Source of the DNA: Combretum micranthum
Taxonomy: Eukaryota > Streptophyta > Magnoliopsida > Myrtales > Combretaceae
Length of the DNA: 64,000 bases
Assembly (NCBI GenBank): GCA_024138025.1
Contig: JAMXBD010000962.1
Location: forward strand, 186,001-250,000
Direction: 5' to 3'
The notes beneath the pieces are model-generated. The model was not told the DNA's origin. It was given only the letters and a program-made list of their open reading frames with translations, and did not search any database. Of the stretch, positions 22,336-36,639 are shown in pieces (within the stretch, counting starts at the first letter, position 1; each line of letters begins with the position of its first letter). Position numbers and translations under genes: made by a program.

Positions 22336-23484
22336 CTCTGAATGGCATTGTACTCAGTGCTTAAACATTGCTCATAGTTATGAATAAGTGTGGAATTGTA
22401 ATCAAAATATATTTAAATCATGGTTTAAGTGAAATAAAGGAAGTAGTGCATTTAGATAACTGGAACTTAGGTATGTGGTCTTGTTTGTTTGGTGTGATGT
22501 GCGTGTTAAGCTAGTTGTAAAACAAATCATAATTAAATTGAAAACATAACTGATTACTACTTGTGCTTGGTTATGGTTAATGGTCCTATAGATTGGTGTG
22601 CTGCCAAGAAAGCCAGTGATTAGTATGCGACAATGTCCTTAATAGAGTCGTATATTGGAACGATTTGGCAGATTTAGGCTTTAATGTTCTCATTGTGTTG
22701 TTGATCATGGTGACTCCATGAAAACAAATAAAGATATTGTAGAGGACAGTAGAGCATTGTGGTGAACTCCTTTAAGTGGACTGGTCTTTTAATTAAAGCT
22801 ACAAACACATTAAGTTTTTCCAAGGCTATTGGAGTTTTTGTATTAAACGAGTCAAGTTCAAACTCAAAATGAAGCTTGTTTAGTTAAATGAGTTGAGCTT
22901 GTGCTTTTCTTTCGGTTAATGAACAAGTTCATGAAGGGCTAACGTGCCAGGCTCACGAATGATATTTTTATAATATTAATTTATTACATATAATTATTTA
23001 TATAAACGAGCTTAAGCTTAACCTTGACTTCATTCAGGCTCGTTAAGCTGGCAAGCCAAGCTCAGCTCACAATTTCTTTACAAGCTTTTGAGTCTACTTT
23101 TTAAGTTTATTAAAAGTCCATCTCATCTCTAGTGTTTATTTGTTAAACAAATTGACCTGTGCCTTCAAAAACTCAGCTTGGCCTCACTTACTTGCAACTA
23201 TAGTTTAATGGAATAATATGATGTAGACCATTGGAGGATGTGACTAAAGGATGAAGAGAACGAAGTGGAATATGAAGTAATGCAAGGGAAATGGGTCCTT
23301 TAGCAATGATTCACAAGACTACTTCATCTTAGTATGGTTCATCAAGAAAATAAGCACATTAGTCTATTTGTATCGCAAGTGATTGTGTGAGAACAAGCTT
23401 ATTTCATTGATACTCTATAATAAGATTGAAGACTTCGATTCAATGAAATGCCCAAAACCCTTAAGACTTCTCTAAGGGAGATTT
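22336..23484. other. Intergenic, relic of a CTCGTTAAGCTC-type hAT/MITE
   Basis: No gene is seen. Around 22870-23060 words such as GAGCTTAAGC, GCTCGTTAAGCTGG and CCAAGCTCAGCTC resemble ends of non-autonomous plant hAT elements. Limits cannot be set. Confidence 0.3.
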
Positions 23485-24300
23485 TGTTAAGGGGAAAAAT
23501 ATAAAGGGTTATTTTGGTGATTGAACTCTCAATCTAAATTACTACTAGGAACTGGTCTTTTGGGTTAGTAATAGGATTCAGAAAACCAAATATAACAAAT
23601 GATGTCATATGGAGAATTAGCTTAGTAGACTCTGAACATGGATCATTTGACTAATTTATGTAGCTCTAAAATATCTTTCTAAGCTAATTTGAGCTTTGTT
23701 CAACTAAAATAAGACTTATGTAGACTAAAATATGGCTATAAGCTCTTTTATATTAAATAGACTATTTTATAAAATAGTATACTTTTTATAAAATAATAAA
23801 AGCTCATAGGCTCTTTTCAAGCTCATTTTCAAACCTAGCCCACTACTAAAGAAAAGAAGGCTTCAATACTAGCCGTTGGGTCATTGAGAATGATCTAATA
23901 ATGATTTACAATACTTGATCTCAATCATCCATCCAAATTCCATCAAGCGACAAGTTTTAGCCTCTAACATCTATAAATTAAAGGCTTCTCTCCTTATTTG
24001 TAGACATCATATGTATTGCTATGATTGAGAGTAACACAAAAACAATGCTGAAATACCCCCAAGAAAGATCAAACACTTATTCAACGAAAAATGAATCAAG
24101 AACAATTGAGTCTATGTGATTTGATTTTCTATCACATTCGTACACTTGGGAAATTGAGTTTATTTGTTTCTCTTCCCATGCCTCTCTCTATTACATCTAT
24201 ACATATGTCATTATCTTAAGACTCATCTTGGGTTGTGCATCACACCTGTTGCATGTGGTCGCCCATGAGTTACTCTAAGTTTACGGTCAGATGCAAATGG
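23485..24300 (+). mobile_element. Possible copia-type LTR relic
   Basis: A purine-rich GGGAGATTT precedes TGTTAAGGGG at 23485, the polypurine-tract/LTR layout of copia elements. Further in lie a GTTGGGTCATTGAGAATG-type block (about 23876) and TATAAATTAAAGGC near 23971 with a following leader. The right end is not identified and no coding domain remains. Confidence 0.35.
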
Positions 24301-24914
24301 CTCTAGCCTGTGTTGTTTGAAGACTAATATTAATGATAATAACATGGCTCTGGTTGAATTAAATTAGTTGTGCGGGTAAATACATATTATAGCATAAGTG
24401 GCTTCAACTCACCTCATTTGGAGATTTTTTTTTTAAGGTACTGGAGAAGCTCATTTGTCATGATCATTACTTTAAATCGTGGGACTCGACATCTGCATTA
24501 ATATTTTGAGGCAGCTCATAAATTGTTTTAGTTAAGTTTAACTACTTTTGTTAAGTTGTGGAGATGAAAATGTTAGCGTGTGATAGTAACATGTGAGACT
24601 TCAAAATAATTGTGCAATATTTATCATTTGTGGATTTTAGTTATCTCGAACCTTAACTTACTCATATTGCAATATGGGCATATGATAGACTATTCATGTT
24701 CCTCGATTTTGAGGTACGACAATTTGATTGTGGTAAACCAACTTTTAAGGCTAACGAATTCTATTTAGTTATATTAGAACTTGAAATTAACTTGATAATT
24801 GTTAGTGATATTAGTTCCAATTTTAGGATTAACTTAGTTTGTACTTGACGATTATGTGTTATATCAATCATTGCTTATATTCATACCCTTTATATTTGGG
24901 CTAAAAATCATAAA
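24301..24914. other. Intergenic, nothing recognised
   Basis: AT-rich sequence without a convincing frame, repeat or RNA gene. Confidence 0.4.
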
Positions 24915-24919
24915 AAAAA

Positions 24920-27792
24920 TGTAATATTCGAGTTTTTGCCATAGCCTGAGTTAAAACAACAAAAGAATTAAAGATCTGAATCTAATTTTATATCCTGAAA
25001 TAATAAATGTTTTGGTAGTATATTAATTAATATCCCATAAATGTTCTAAAGTCTGATTGTTTTATATACATTAAGGATTTTTGAAATTTCATTTCCTATA
25101 TTTAAATCTTTTCCAAAAGTATCAAAAATTTATTTGCAAGCTGTCTACCACGAGTTTTTAAGCATAAACGTACTATCCTTTCTCTTAATATGGTTTCTTT
25201 CATTAAATGCTGAAATGACAAATCCCAGTTACACCATACTTATTTTCTTTTATGAAAAAAAAGGTTATAAAAGATTTGAAAGTTTACACCAATTAGACGT
25301 TGTTGTTTTCAGAAAATAAACATGATACTTTTGAAATTTACTCTTCTAACATACTCTCTTTTACTCGCACAAAATTTTTTCTTCTAAACCTTCATTTTTG
25401 CTTGAAAAACCCCAAGATCATATAAAAGCTACATAACCAGCATTTTGGAAAGAAGAAAGTGAAGTAATCTCAAAAAGCATGATAAGTATCTTTGTTTACC
25501 TTATTTTTAAAGATTTCATAAAGTATATTTATTCAATACACTAATTCCTGTAAACATCTCACCATTTATGTGTGAAACGTCATCTTTAGTAGATATCATG
25601 TTTTAGCAAGCTAAAAAACGAACTTGATTTGCTAAGAAGTGTTAAAAACAGATAAAATCTTGATTTTTGAGTTTGTTTAAGCTTAAAAATGAATAATGTT
25701 TGTTACATATCTTTAAACAAAAGTTATAAGAGCTTGTTTGAGCGAAGAATAACAAAACATGCAATAAAACATAGTAGATCAACCCCCTAAGCCCTTATAA
25801 TAGATCTAGAGATAGGTATAAGAAGACAAGTCTCTTGTTGGATCAGTAAGTTGTTAGAAGTTGTTATGTTGGGATGCCTTTATGCGTGTTTTGATGTTAG
25901 GATCTATTCTGGAAGAGTTTGTAGTGAGATAGAGTTGTTTTGGATGTTATTCTGTTTGTTGTTGGTGTCGTAGCTTAGTTTTGCCTCGAAGTAGACTTAG
26001 TGTAAGGGTTGAGGGGTAAGTTTTGATGCATAGTATTATCGCGGCCTAGTTGAGCCCTCGGCATACTCGTGATAGACACTGAAGGTTGTTGCGCCTAAAA
26101 ATAAGTTTAAGTATTGGAGTACCTAACTTTGTCGCGGCCTATGATTGAGCCCTTAATGTAACCCACAATAGGCACCGAGGGTTATCGCAACTAAAATAAA
26201 ACAAAGTGCCTAGAGCATAGCTTCTATCGTGACCTAATCTCAAGCCCTTGACGTGTTCGTGACACAAACCATGAACTTTTTAGCAGCATGCGACCCCTAA
26301 TTTGTTGAGGTGCGACATGGTTTTCTTATATTAATATACCTCGTGACCCTTCTTAAGCTACCATCAACCCCTAGTTTATTGAGGCGCTGGCCTAGTTTTA
26401 TGTAGTAGTGTGACCCTCGACCTAACTTAAATAGCAAGCGATGATGAAGAACATAAGTTAAGAAGTTTTATCATAAATCTAGCACACATAAGTTATGATA
26501 AGAGTTCTATCTTCTCTGTTATATATTTGGTGATGTATGCTTTTTGTTTTATAGGAGCTTTCAATCAAAACCTAAAGTTTCTAGTATACTACTATGATCT
26601 CTAAGTAGGATGCACAAATAAGTGATTTGAATCTTATCATGATGTTGTGTTTGTAATGTAGTTGCATCTATCTCTATATGAACTGATTATGTATGGGGAT
26701 GGGGATAATGTATGCTCTATGGTGCTTGGATGTGTGACAAGCTGTAATATTAGAAGTGATAACAAACTTCTTGCTACTGATGTCTAGTGAGTATTAATGA
26801 TTGTCTAAACATTACTTGACCATCAACAATATGACCTAAGTTTTATCTGACCCTTAATTCAAAATGGACATGTATTGTACGATAGCAAGCTGCATTCGCA
26901 TCGTACTTATGTCACGTATTGACATTCCGATTCTATGATAATATCTTGTCACTCTGGGAAAGTCCAAGTCGGGTTATCATAGGGTTCTCGATCGTATAGG
27001 AACTATGCAGGCATTGAAGGGTATCGCTTGAGTTAGAGTCGGCTTTTAGGGTGTTAACACTTAGGGTGATTCTGATGATTCTAAGGTGAAGTTGAGATTA
27101 TGTTGAATATGTATATAAGTAGGTATGTATATTTACTAAGTAAATTTTGGAAAAGCTTTTCTTTCTTTACTTCTCAGTCTTTTATGGACATTGACTACTT
27201 GAGTTGGTCCCTTCAACTTACAAGGGAGGGCGTAAATCCTTATTGGTTTGTATTTTGGTCCCAAACTATGCATTTCGTATGGTTTAGTATGGCATTGCAT
27301 ATGACTGTAATCAAAACTTGTTTGTCATTTGTTTGAAGTGTGGTTTGATCATGTTATCTCACTAAGCTGTGGTATACTCACACTTTTACAGACTTTATAT
27401 GCTTTTAGGGATCTCTACAGTGGATCCAAGCTTGAGGCGACCAAAGGTAGTAGGCTTCGAGGGGAAATCCAAGGCTCGAGTAAGAGTTGAAGATATTTTC
27501 TTTTGTATAGAAAACTCTATGTTTGTTCCTATAAGTTTATAAGGCTTTGTTGGGAGCTTATCTTGAGATGTATGTAAGGAAACATGTTGTAAAGAACTTA
27601 TATGTATGTGAAATTTCTCATCTTGAAAACCTCATGATCCTGTTTTAAATGTCTATGCCACAGAGTGTTCTAATAGTATGATGTTTGTAAGTTTTCTTGA
27701 AACGCCTTGGTTGGTTTATTTATCTTTCACGATTTGCTAAGTTGTCACGATGGAGCATCAATGCTACTAGGGTGCTTTATGGAGGTGTGGCA
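24920..27792 (+). mobile_element. Solo LTR D (gypsy-like)
   Basis: Starts TGTAATATTCGAG and ends GGAGGTGTGGCA, with AAAAA on both sides (24915-24919 and 27793-27797). This is consistent with a 5-bp duplication but weak because it is a homopolymer. The 3' third has the layout of the other gypsy LTRs here (CTCACTAAGCTGTGG, then a CTTTTACAG acceptor-like site near 27390). No acidic frame follows. A degenerate GC-rich repeat lies at 26036-26430. Confidence 0.55.
26036..26430 (+). repeat. ~95-bp degenerate GC-rich repeat in LTR D
   Basis: TCGCGGCCTAGTTGAGCCCT at about 26039 recurs in changed form at 26130 and 26228, each followed by a CACCGAGGGTTATCGC-like word. About three to four decayed units. 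Confidence 0.6.
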
Positions 27793-27797
27793 AAAAA

Positions 27798-29199
27798 CTC
27801 TCAAAATTATATTTGCTTGTAGATTTTCTTTTCTTGTGCATTTCAATTATTGCTTGGGTTCAAGATTGATTTGTCACATGCATATCACCTCTACATCTAT
27901 TCTACCTTTCATGTATGAAAAAAAAAAAACCAATTATTACTAAGGTAGCTTTTGAACAAACATATCCAACAATGTCAACTATCCACAACCAATAAAAATC
28001 TAAAAAAGCCTCTCATCGTGTCTTATATTTATTTTCAATGTTCCCATTAATACATGTATCTATTTTTATGTGCTTATTGCAATTAATTTTAACCAGAATC
28101 CTTTTCAATTCATTATCCGATCTTACATGTCTCCAATAAATGCTTCATGTAAAGAGGGCATTGCATTGCTTTATGTCATTCCAACTTTAAGCCATAAATT
28201 TAGCTGAATCTCATTCATATCATATTTTTCTTTCCATTCTTTCACAATAAAAACATGACCTAAAGTTTGACCAAGACCATTTCTTAAGCATTATATGCAT
28301 CATGACCAAATGTTAAAATGTTGTAAGGAATTTATTAATTCCATTTTTTTTTGTGATAATTAATTCTAGTTGAGTTGAATGTTATACAGTAATTTTTTTA
28401 GGTCTTAAAATGTTCATAATTGTGGGTTTATCTAGTGCTTTATCTTAAATACTCTCCCTACTAGTAATCAATGCCATTTAACTCACTTAAATCAATTTTA
28501 AGCACTAAACTATCCTTGGAGTCTCCATTAGGTGTCTTTGAACATTATTGCTTTTCGTTATCAATTGATGGAGTCAAACAAGAAAATGAAATATACAAGT
28601 ATCAATAATATAATGTCATCACAATTGGAATTTATGTTTATTCTATAAAATGGACAAGAAGTAAAGCTAGGTAATGTAAACGATGAAAGTAAGAAAAGAT
28701 GTTCAAATATATATATATATATATTATCTATATCTCAACAAGAAAAAAAAAAGAAAGAATAGATAGTGTACTAATAACATTTGATTTTTGTGATTTTGCA
28801 TATATAGCATTGAAATTAAAAGAAAAAAGACAAATTCACTGAAAGTTGAGGAAAAAATGATGAAATAAAAAGTGGAAGAAATAGATACTATGAAAATTAT
28901 AAAGGAAATCACTCAGTTCTTGCATGATGAAATGCATGTTTTAATTAGTCGATTAAGACTTCTTGTTGATGCTATGAAACTATTCTAAAATTAAGTGTTC
29001 TAAGTTTGATCAATATTATGATATGGTATAAACTAATGAATATAGCGGAATAATAGAATAAGTTCATATATATATCGTGTTTAAATTATAATGAAGTCTA
29101 TAAAAATTGTATGCAAAAAGTAATGTATAATGAATATTACGTTATAATCAAGGTCTTATAATTTAGCGATAGGAGCACTGCTACTATTTTCAAAAGGTT
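27798..29199. other. Intergenic, nothing recognised
   Basis: AT-rich, with an (AT)n run at 28710-28723. Open frames here are short and look random. Confidence 0.4.
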
Positions 29200-29575
29200 G
29201 GAATAATGGCATAGTAAGTGCTTGTAGTTCCAACTTTTAACAATTTGGAGCTACATTTTTATATTTTGGTAAATTTGTACTTATACATTCAAAGTAGTGC
29301 AATTGTAGTAATTAAAATCTAACAAATGTTACTTTTGATGAATGGATAATGGTAGATTAAGTGCCTATACTCTCACTTTTTTGCTATAATATGCTAAGAT
29401 CTAAGTATGTGACACTAAATTGTAAAAACTCGATAGTATAGACACTTGATTTATCATTATCTTATCATCAAAATAAATGTTCGTTAAATTATTACTACAT
29501 ACTCTAAATATGTGGTACTAAATTACCAAAAAAATGAAAGTAAAGATATTTAATATGCCGTTATTGCCATAGGGG
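29200..29575. mobile_element. Foldback (long inverted repeat) MITE-like element
   Basis: The left arm word GATAATGGTAGATTAAGTGC (about 29345) is matched in reverse complement by a right-arm word ending CATTATC (near 29460), with about four mismatches in 27 bases. Pairing extends outward: TTACTTTTGATGAAT against ATCATCAAAATAA, and near the ends GGAATAATGGCATA against ATGCCGTTATTGCC. The centre is near 29400. The transcript could form a long imperfect hairpin. No target duplication was found. Confidence 0.55.
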
Positions 29576-30360
29576 TTTTGATTTGCATAAATAGAAAGGA
29601 CTGGATTGGATAAAAATTCTAATTCCTTATTTGATTGTTACCATGAGCTTTGGTACTTAATAATAATAAGCCTTAAGAGTAGTGGACAAATTGAATAAAA
29701 ATAATACTATGTAGAGGATGAAACAAATTCTCTTGTCTCTGGGTAGCTCAAATTGAGTGAACAACTAAAATATTCTATAACATTCTTGTATTATACTTGT
29801 GCATATAAAATAATAAACATCACAAAAATCCTAATCTATACTATGCATGCCAAACATAATATAGTAAATTGTATTTTATAGTATTTCTTATACTTTATTG
29901 TTCAGTTTTTTTTAACCAATCGGAGAAAAAAAGGGCATTACAACAAAATGAGTCATTATTATAAGAAAAAACTTGGGATAAGTTGTCATCTAATGACCTA
30001 AAATTAGGACATGTTCATTTCATTGCATTTTGGTAATTTGATCTGATTATGATAGGCTCATCGTCGCATAATCATAGGTTCGTTATTGTATTTTGATAAA
30101 TTTATCTTACTATAGGGACAACTCGAGCCCAAGTGTATCCTTATCACTCCGGGTTCGCATTCCCAGTAATGAAGGGGAACATTTTTCAGAATAATTATAA
30201 TCCACCCATCCCCGATGATCACTGATTGGCCATGACCATTTCAGTGGAACACGCACACATCGATTCTGTAGCTTTTCAATGTCATAATCAACGGCTTGGA
30301 TTAAAAGTTTTAAACCTATCCATGAGCCCCACCCGTTGAAACCTTCGCTCGGCTCCCTCC
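29576..30360. other. Intergenic, upstream flank of the ascorbate peroxidase gene
   Basis: The last few hundred bases before the TATA box presumably hold the promoter. They are less AT-rich from about 30110 on. No confident heat-shock element was found. Confidence 0.4.
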
Positions 30361-30370
30361 TTCACTTCCC

Positions 30371-30402
30371 TATAAATTCACTCTCTCTAGTTCTCTCTTT
30401 TC
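30371..30402 (+). promoter_or_regulatory. Core promoter of the ascorbate peroxidase gene
   Basis: TATAAAT at 30371-30377 is followed by a pyrimidine patch (CTCTCTCTAGTTCTCTC). Transcription would start about 25-30 bases after the TATA box, near 30400. Confidence 0.65.
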
Positions 30403-30489
30403 ACCTACTCAAGCTCGTGCTCTCCTGTGCTATTCACAAGCCTAGGGTTTATAATCACTCCCCATTTCTGCTTAATCCACTCGAAAGAG
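30400..30489 (+). other. Non-coding first exon of the ascorbate peroxidase gene
   Basis: A leader exon from about 30400, ending CGAAAGAG|GTATCC at 30489/30490. Plant cytosolic ascorbate peroxidase genes such as Arabidopsis APX1 also have an intron in the 5' untranslated region. Confidence 0.6.
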
Positions 30490-32259
30490 GTATCCATGAC
30501 GATGATTCTTACTCAATTCAAATTCCTCTTCATGATGATCGTTCAAATGCTATAGCTTTATGTCTGCATGTAAACGCATATTGATCGCTTTAAATTTTAT
30601 TTATTGGCCTTGTTGGCATTGATATATTGTTGATTCATGAAATGTCGTGATCTATTGCTATCTACATGATGATGCATTTGGTTATCCGTTTTTAGACCCA
30701 TGATTTGGACATTGTTTGAGCGGGTGTATATTAAAATATGTACGATTGATTTATTTGTTTATTCGCTTCTTGCGAGAAACTGCAGTGTTCCTTATGATTC
30801 TCCATTGAGGATTTGTTGATCTGTGAATTGATGTAGATTTATATATATGTATACGTGTGTGTGTAGAGTTTATACGGATGAAGATGCATGTAACGGTTTA
30901 TCTTTAGACTGATAAGTTTGAAAAGATATGGAGGCAATGCAATTGATGATCTTTATATGCGTGAGATCATGATCCGATTTGAGATCCTGTTGATGTAAGA
31001 AATGTTGTGGTCTTTCTGATGCAATAGTCTTTTTTTTTACAAGAAAAAGCATAAGATGGTGTCTAGGAGAGGTGCTTAATATCCTTTGAGTGACGATACA
31101 ATAAATAACGATGTGCATAAATATATATATATATATGTATGTATGTATATATATATTTTCATGAAACTGCAATGCCTTTTATGATTTCTTGTTGAGAGAG
31201 TGCTTGTTGATCCGGAATTGTTGTTGTCCTTCTTATGCAACAGTTTATTGCATGAAGATGCATGCGAAGTTCATCTTTAGACCGAGAAGTTTGAAATGAA
31301 GATGAAGCAGTTGATGTTGTACTTTTTTTTCCTTTTATTTTTGGCATGACATTGTGATTTGAACTGTGATTTTGTTGATGCACGAAATGTTGTTATCTTT
31401 TGAATGCAATAGTGTTTTATCTACACGATGCATAATACAGTATTTAGGATGAGGATGTCGATATTGTTTGAATGAGTATATAACAAATTAAAATGTGCAT
31501 AACTGAATTTTGCTCCTCTGTGTGAAACTGCAATGCCCTTTATGATTTCTTGTTGATAAAGAGTTTGTTGATCTGTGGACCGTCATAGTCTTTCTTATGT
31601 GATGGTTTATAAACATGAAGATGCATTAAGTGCCTGTCTTCGGGCTGAGAAGTCTGAATTTGAGATGGTGCACTTGATGATGATCTTTGTTTGTGTGATA
31701 TTGAAAATGGTTTAATTCCTAGTTGAGATTTTATGCAACGTACCAATGGTTTGATCTCCTTGATGCATTAGTTTTATTTGCATGAAAACACATAGGATGG
31801 TTCTTGTTTAGGGAGTTGAAGGTCAAAATTTAAGAGGAAGTGATTGCCAATATTTGGTTTTCATGAATTAGTGTCTTTGATTTGATTTCTTGTTGCGCAA
31901 TTGCTGATTTACCTGTTACTAATGTGATAATTTCATTTGCTTGAATATGCTTAGATGGTTTCTAGATGGGCTGTAGGTTTGAATTTGTTGGTTGATTGCA
32001 CACAAAATTGAATAGGTTTGATATTTTAATATTTATTTTACATGAAATTCTGTTGTTTGTGCTTCTCTTTGCAAGAGATTGCTGAACTGTGTGTTGTGAT
32101 CTTTCCAATGTTATCATTTGTGTATATATATCTTTCATTTTTAGATGGAGAAACTTTGACATTGTTTTGAGTTTATGTTAAGATGGAAGAGGATGTGTTC
32201 ATGAAATGACTGTTTGTTTCAATTGTTTGTTGAGAGATTGTTGATCTGCAAATTTTCAG
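30490..32259 (+). repeat. 5'-UTR intron built of decayed ~360-bp tandem repeats
   Basis: A 1770-bp intron with donor GTATCC and acceptor AAATTTTCAG|GA. The word GAAACTGCAATGCCTTTTAT and relatives start at about 30775, 31163 and 31523, followed by TTGTTGATCTG and then CATGAAGATGCAT. Shorter copies begin near 31862, 32043 and 32201. Spacing of the full units is 340-390 bases. The true splice acceptor lies inside the last copy, directly after its TTGTTGATCTGCAAA. Confidence 0.75.
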
Positions 32260-32280
32260 GACCAAACTTATAATACAGTC

Positions 32281-34358
<2,078 letters not shown>

Positions 34359-34530
34359 TTTCGGCTGAACTTGAGTGCTGTATGTGATTTTTTAGGCTTT
34401 TAGTCTCTGTCTTGAATGAGTTGAATTTGTCCTACACATACATGTTCGATGATACAGAATATGTGAAATTATCCGTACACTGTTTCTTTGAATTTAAATA
34501 AGCTGGATACCGTTGGTTCTTCTGGAATTG
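34359..34530 (+). other. 3' untranslated region of the ascorbate peroxidase gene
   Basis: Follows the TGA at 34356-34358. AAATAA at 34496-34501 is a candidate polyadenylation signal. The end is an estimate. Confidence 0.4.
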
Positions 34531-35130
34531 CATGGCTCTTTGTCACAGCTATTTCTGTGAATTAGGTTATGGTCTATTGTTTTGAACTTAGGATCTTTTG
34601 ATCCTTCTCTCATGCAATATGCTGTCAAGAGTTTATTATGGTTGTCATAGAATAGTAGGATTCTACAACTTTTATAATCTAGCTTTAAAAGTCATACAAT
34701 TCCTTGTAATGGTAAATAAAAAATTATTGAAATACTTGACAAAATTAAGTAATTCGTCATATAGTCATAATATAAAGTCAATATGAATAATAAATATAAG
34801 TCCTTGTTGCAATCCATAACGGTCTAAAATTAAATAGTAGTGTTGAATATAAATCTTTATAATAAAAATGCAAAATGAAAAGTAATCATCTATCATCAAA
34901 ACTACAACTATCTTTCCCACATTGTTGTCGTTCTCGTCATCGTCATCGTCATCGTCATTTGCTACATCACTGTTAGTACTACTTCATGATGCAAAAGGGC
35001 CTAAACTTTAGAATTTGTAGAATTATTAGAGCTGGGATTGCAATTGGGATTTTATTGATTTTAAGGCTTGAAATGAAGGGATTAAGGACAAAAATAATCA
35101 TTTATTTTTAAAAAATTACATAAATCCATC
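34531..35130. other. Intergenic, with a CGTCAT microsatellite
   Basis: No gene is seen. A short (CGTCAT)n run lies at about 34933-34959. Confidence 0.45.
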
Positions 35131-35136
35131 GAATGA

Positions 35137-35336
35137 AAAAAATAATCCAAAGAATAGGTAAGTTGACCTCGTCTCTTGAAGAAACGAGGTCATTAGTGGC
35201 CGACCTCGTCTCTTCAAGAGATGAAGTTGAAAATGACTTGATTCAACCTTGTATTTTCAAGAGACGAGGTTGGCCACTAACGATCTCGTTGCTTCAAGAG
35301 ACGAATTCAACTTACTTATTTTTAGGATTATTTTTA
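35137..35336. mobile_element. Near-perfect 200-bp hairpin MITE
   Basis: The left arm (AAAATAATCC..., CTCGTCTCTTGAAGAAACG, GTGGCC) pairs with the right arm (GGCCAC, TTCAAGAGACG, GGATTATTTTT) almost throughout. The arms are about 95 bases and the loop is near 35233-35242. Internal words CTCGTCTCTTCAAGAGA are themselves palindromic. It lies about 800 bp downstream of the peroxidase stop codon. An open frame across it reflects the inverted repeat rather than a gene. Confidence 0.75.
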
Positions 35337-36639
35337 TCCTAGTAGTATTTTTAATTTTTTATAAAAAGCAATATTAATTTCCTTTTCCCTGAAATGAAGA
35401 TTCTATTTGAGTTTGTTAAAAAAAAAAAATAAGGATTTTATATTGGTTGAAGGCAAATCCTATCGTCCTATGCTCACTCTTACCAAAGTTCGACGCCTCA
35501 AACTCTATGTTATCATATATCTGAAATTGCATTCGTCTTGGGCGTAATGGTTAGCGGTTATCGAGTCCCCTTGTCTTGCTATCGCGTGCATCGATACGCG
35601 CGACATAACATTATTAATTAGAATCGAGAGATGCTTACCAGAATAAAACTCAAAACAGAACATTGTTGTATGCGTATCGCAATGCAGATTAATATAAAAG
35701 AAAATGTAACAGGCAATAGGACATTTGTAAATTACTAAAAAAAATAAAAATAAAAACTTATTTTCCTATGAACGAGGCAAATACATTTATAGGTTTATGT
35801 GTACAAAATTCAGACTGGGTAAGACGGAGGAGGATTAGATAACAAGGGATTTCTTATATGCTAATTTCTGTCTAGTAGTATTGGGATTGTCATGGATTAT
35901 TATTATGCATAATGTCAAAATCTCTACATGAAATTAATCTATTTTTTTTTAATTTTATGTTTGAAATTGCTAAATGTGGTACATAGTTGAACTTTTATAA
36001 AATTTCACACGAAATTTGAAATTATTAAATTTCATATTGTATCAAACTATTAGAAGTACTACCTTCATAAAATGATTTGGTATATCAATACCTAATAAAA
36101 AAATTTGCCTTATGTTTGTTTTGTTGACAATATTTTAAAGAAAATTATCTTTTTATTTTTCCATGTTCGTTTAAAGAAAAGTGAGATAATTATTAAAAAA
36201 CATATCTCATTCAAACCTTATTTTTGGGAAAATAGATTATAAAAGCATAAATTATATTCTTACTAATTTATGAGCTCTATCTCTTACCAAGGATATTTAT
36301 CATTAATTTTTTTAATATCTTTTGTTGAGGGTGATTTATTTTTAATTATAGAATATGCTATTTTAATTATTTAAGTATTTGGAACAAACAAACAAAGAAA
36401 AACCTATTTTCATAAAATTAGCCAAATACTTGAAAACATGATGTCTTCAACTTCAAAAAAGAAACACTTGAACCATAGTAAATTTATCATCAACACTATG
36501 ATATTAGGAAATTTTTGGTGTAAGTTGCCATTCGTGACTTAAAATTGGGTTTTGATTAGGTAAAATAGTCATTTGGATACGCATATCACAAACGGAGGAG
36601 CATGTATCGCAATGCAATATGCTTACCATATAAAAAATC
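35337..36639. other. Intergenic, nothing recognised
   Basis: AT-rich sequence. A tRNA-like phrase near 35550 was examined and not accepted. Confidence 0.4.

Noticed and set aside
30180..30200. TTCAGAA as a heat-shock element for APX
   Set aside because: The spacing between TTC and GAA is one base, not the two of the consensus, and no further units are adjacent.
35133..35342. 69-codon frame with a coiled-coil look
   Set aside because: It runs through the hairpin MITE; its pattern comes from the inverted repeat.
35545..35600. GGGCGTAATGGTTAGCGGTTATCGAGTCC-like phrase resembling a tRNA
   Set aside because: No acceptor stem or anticodon arm could be paired. The phrase is described here only as tRNA-like; a tRNA scan would settle it.
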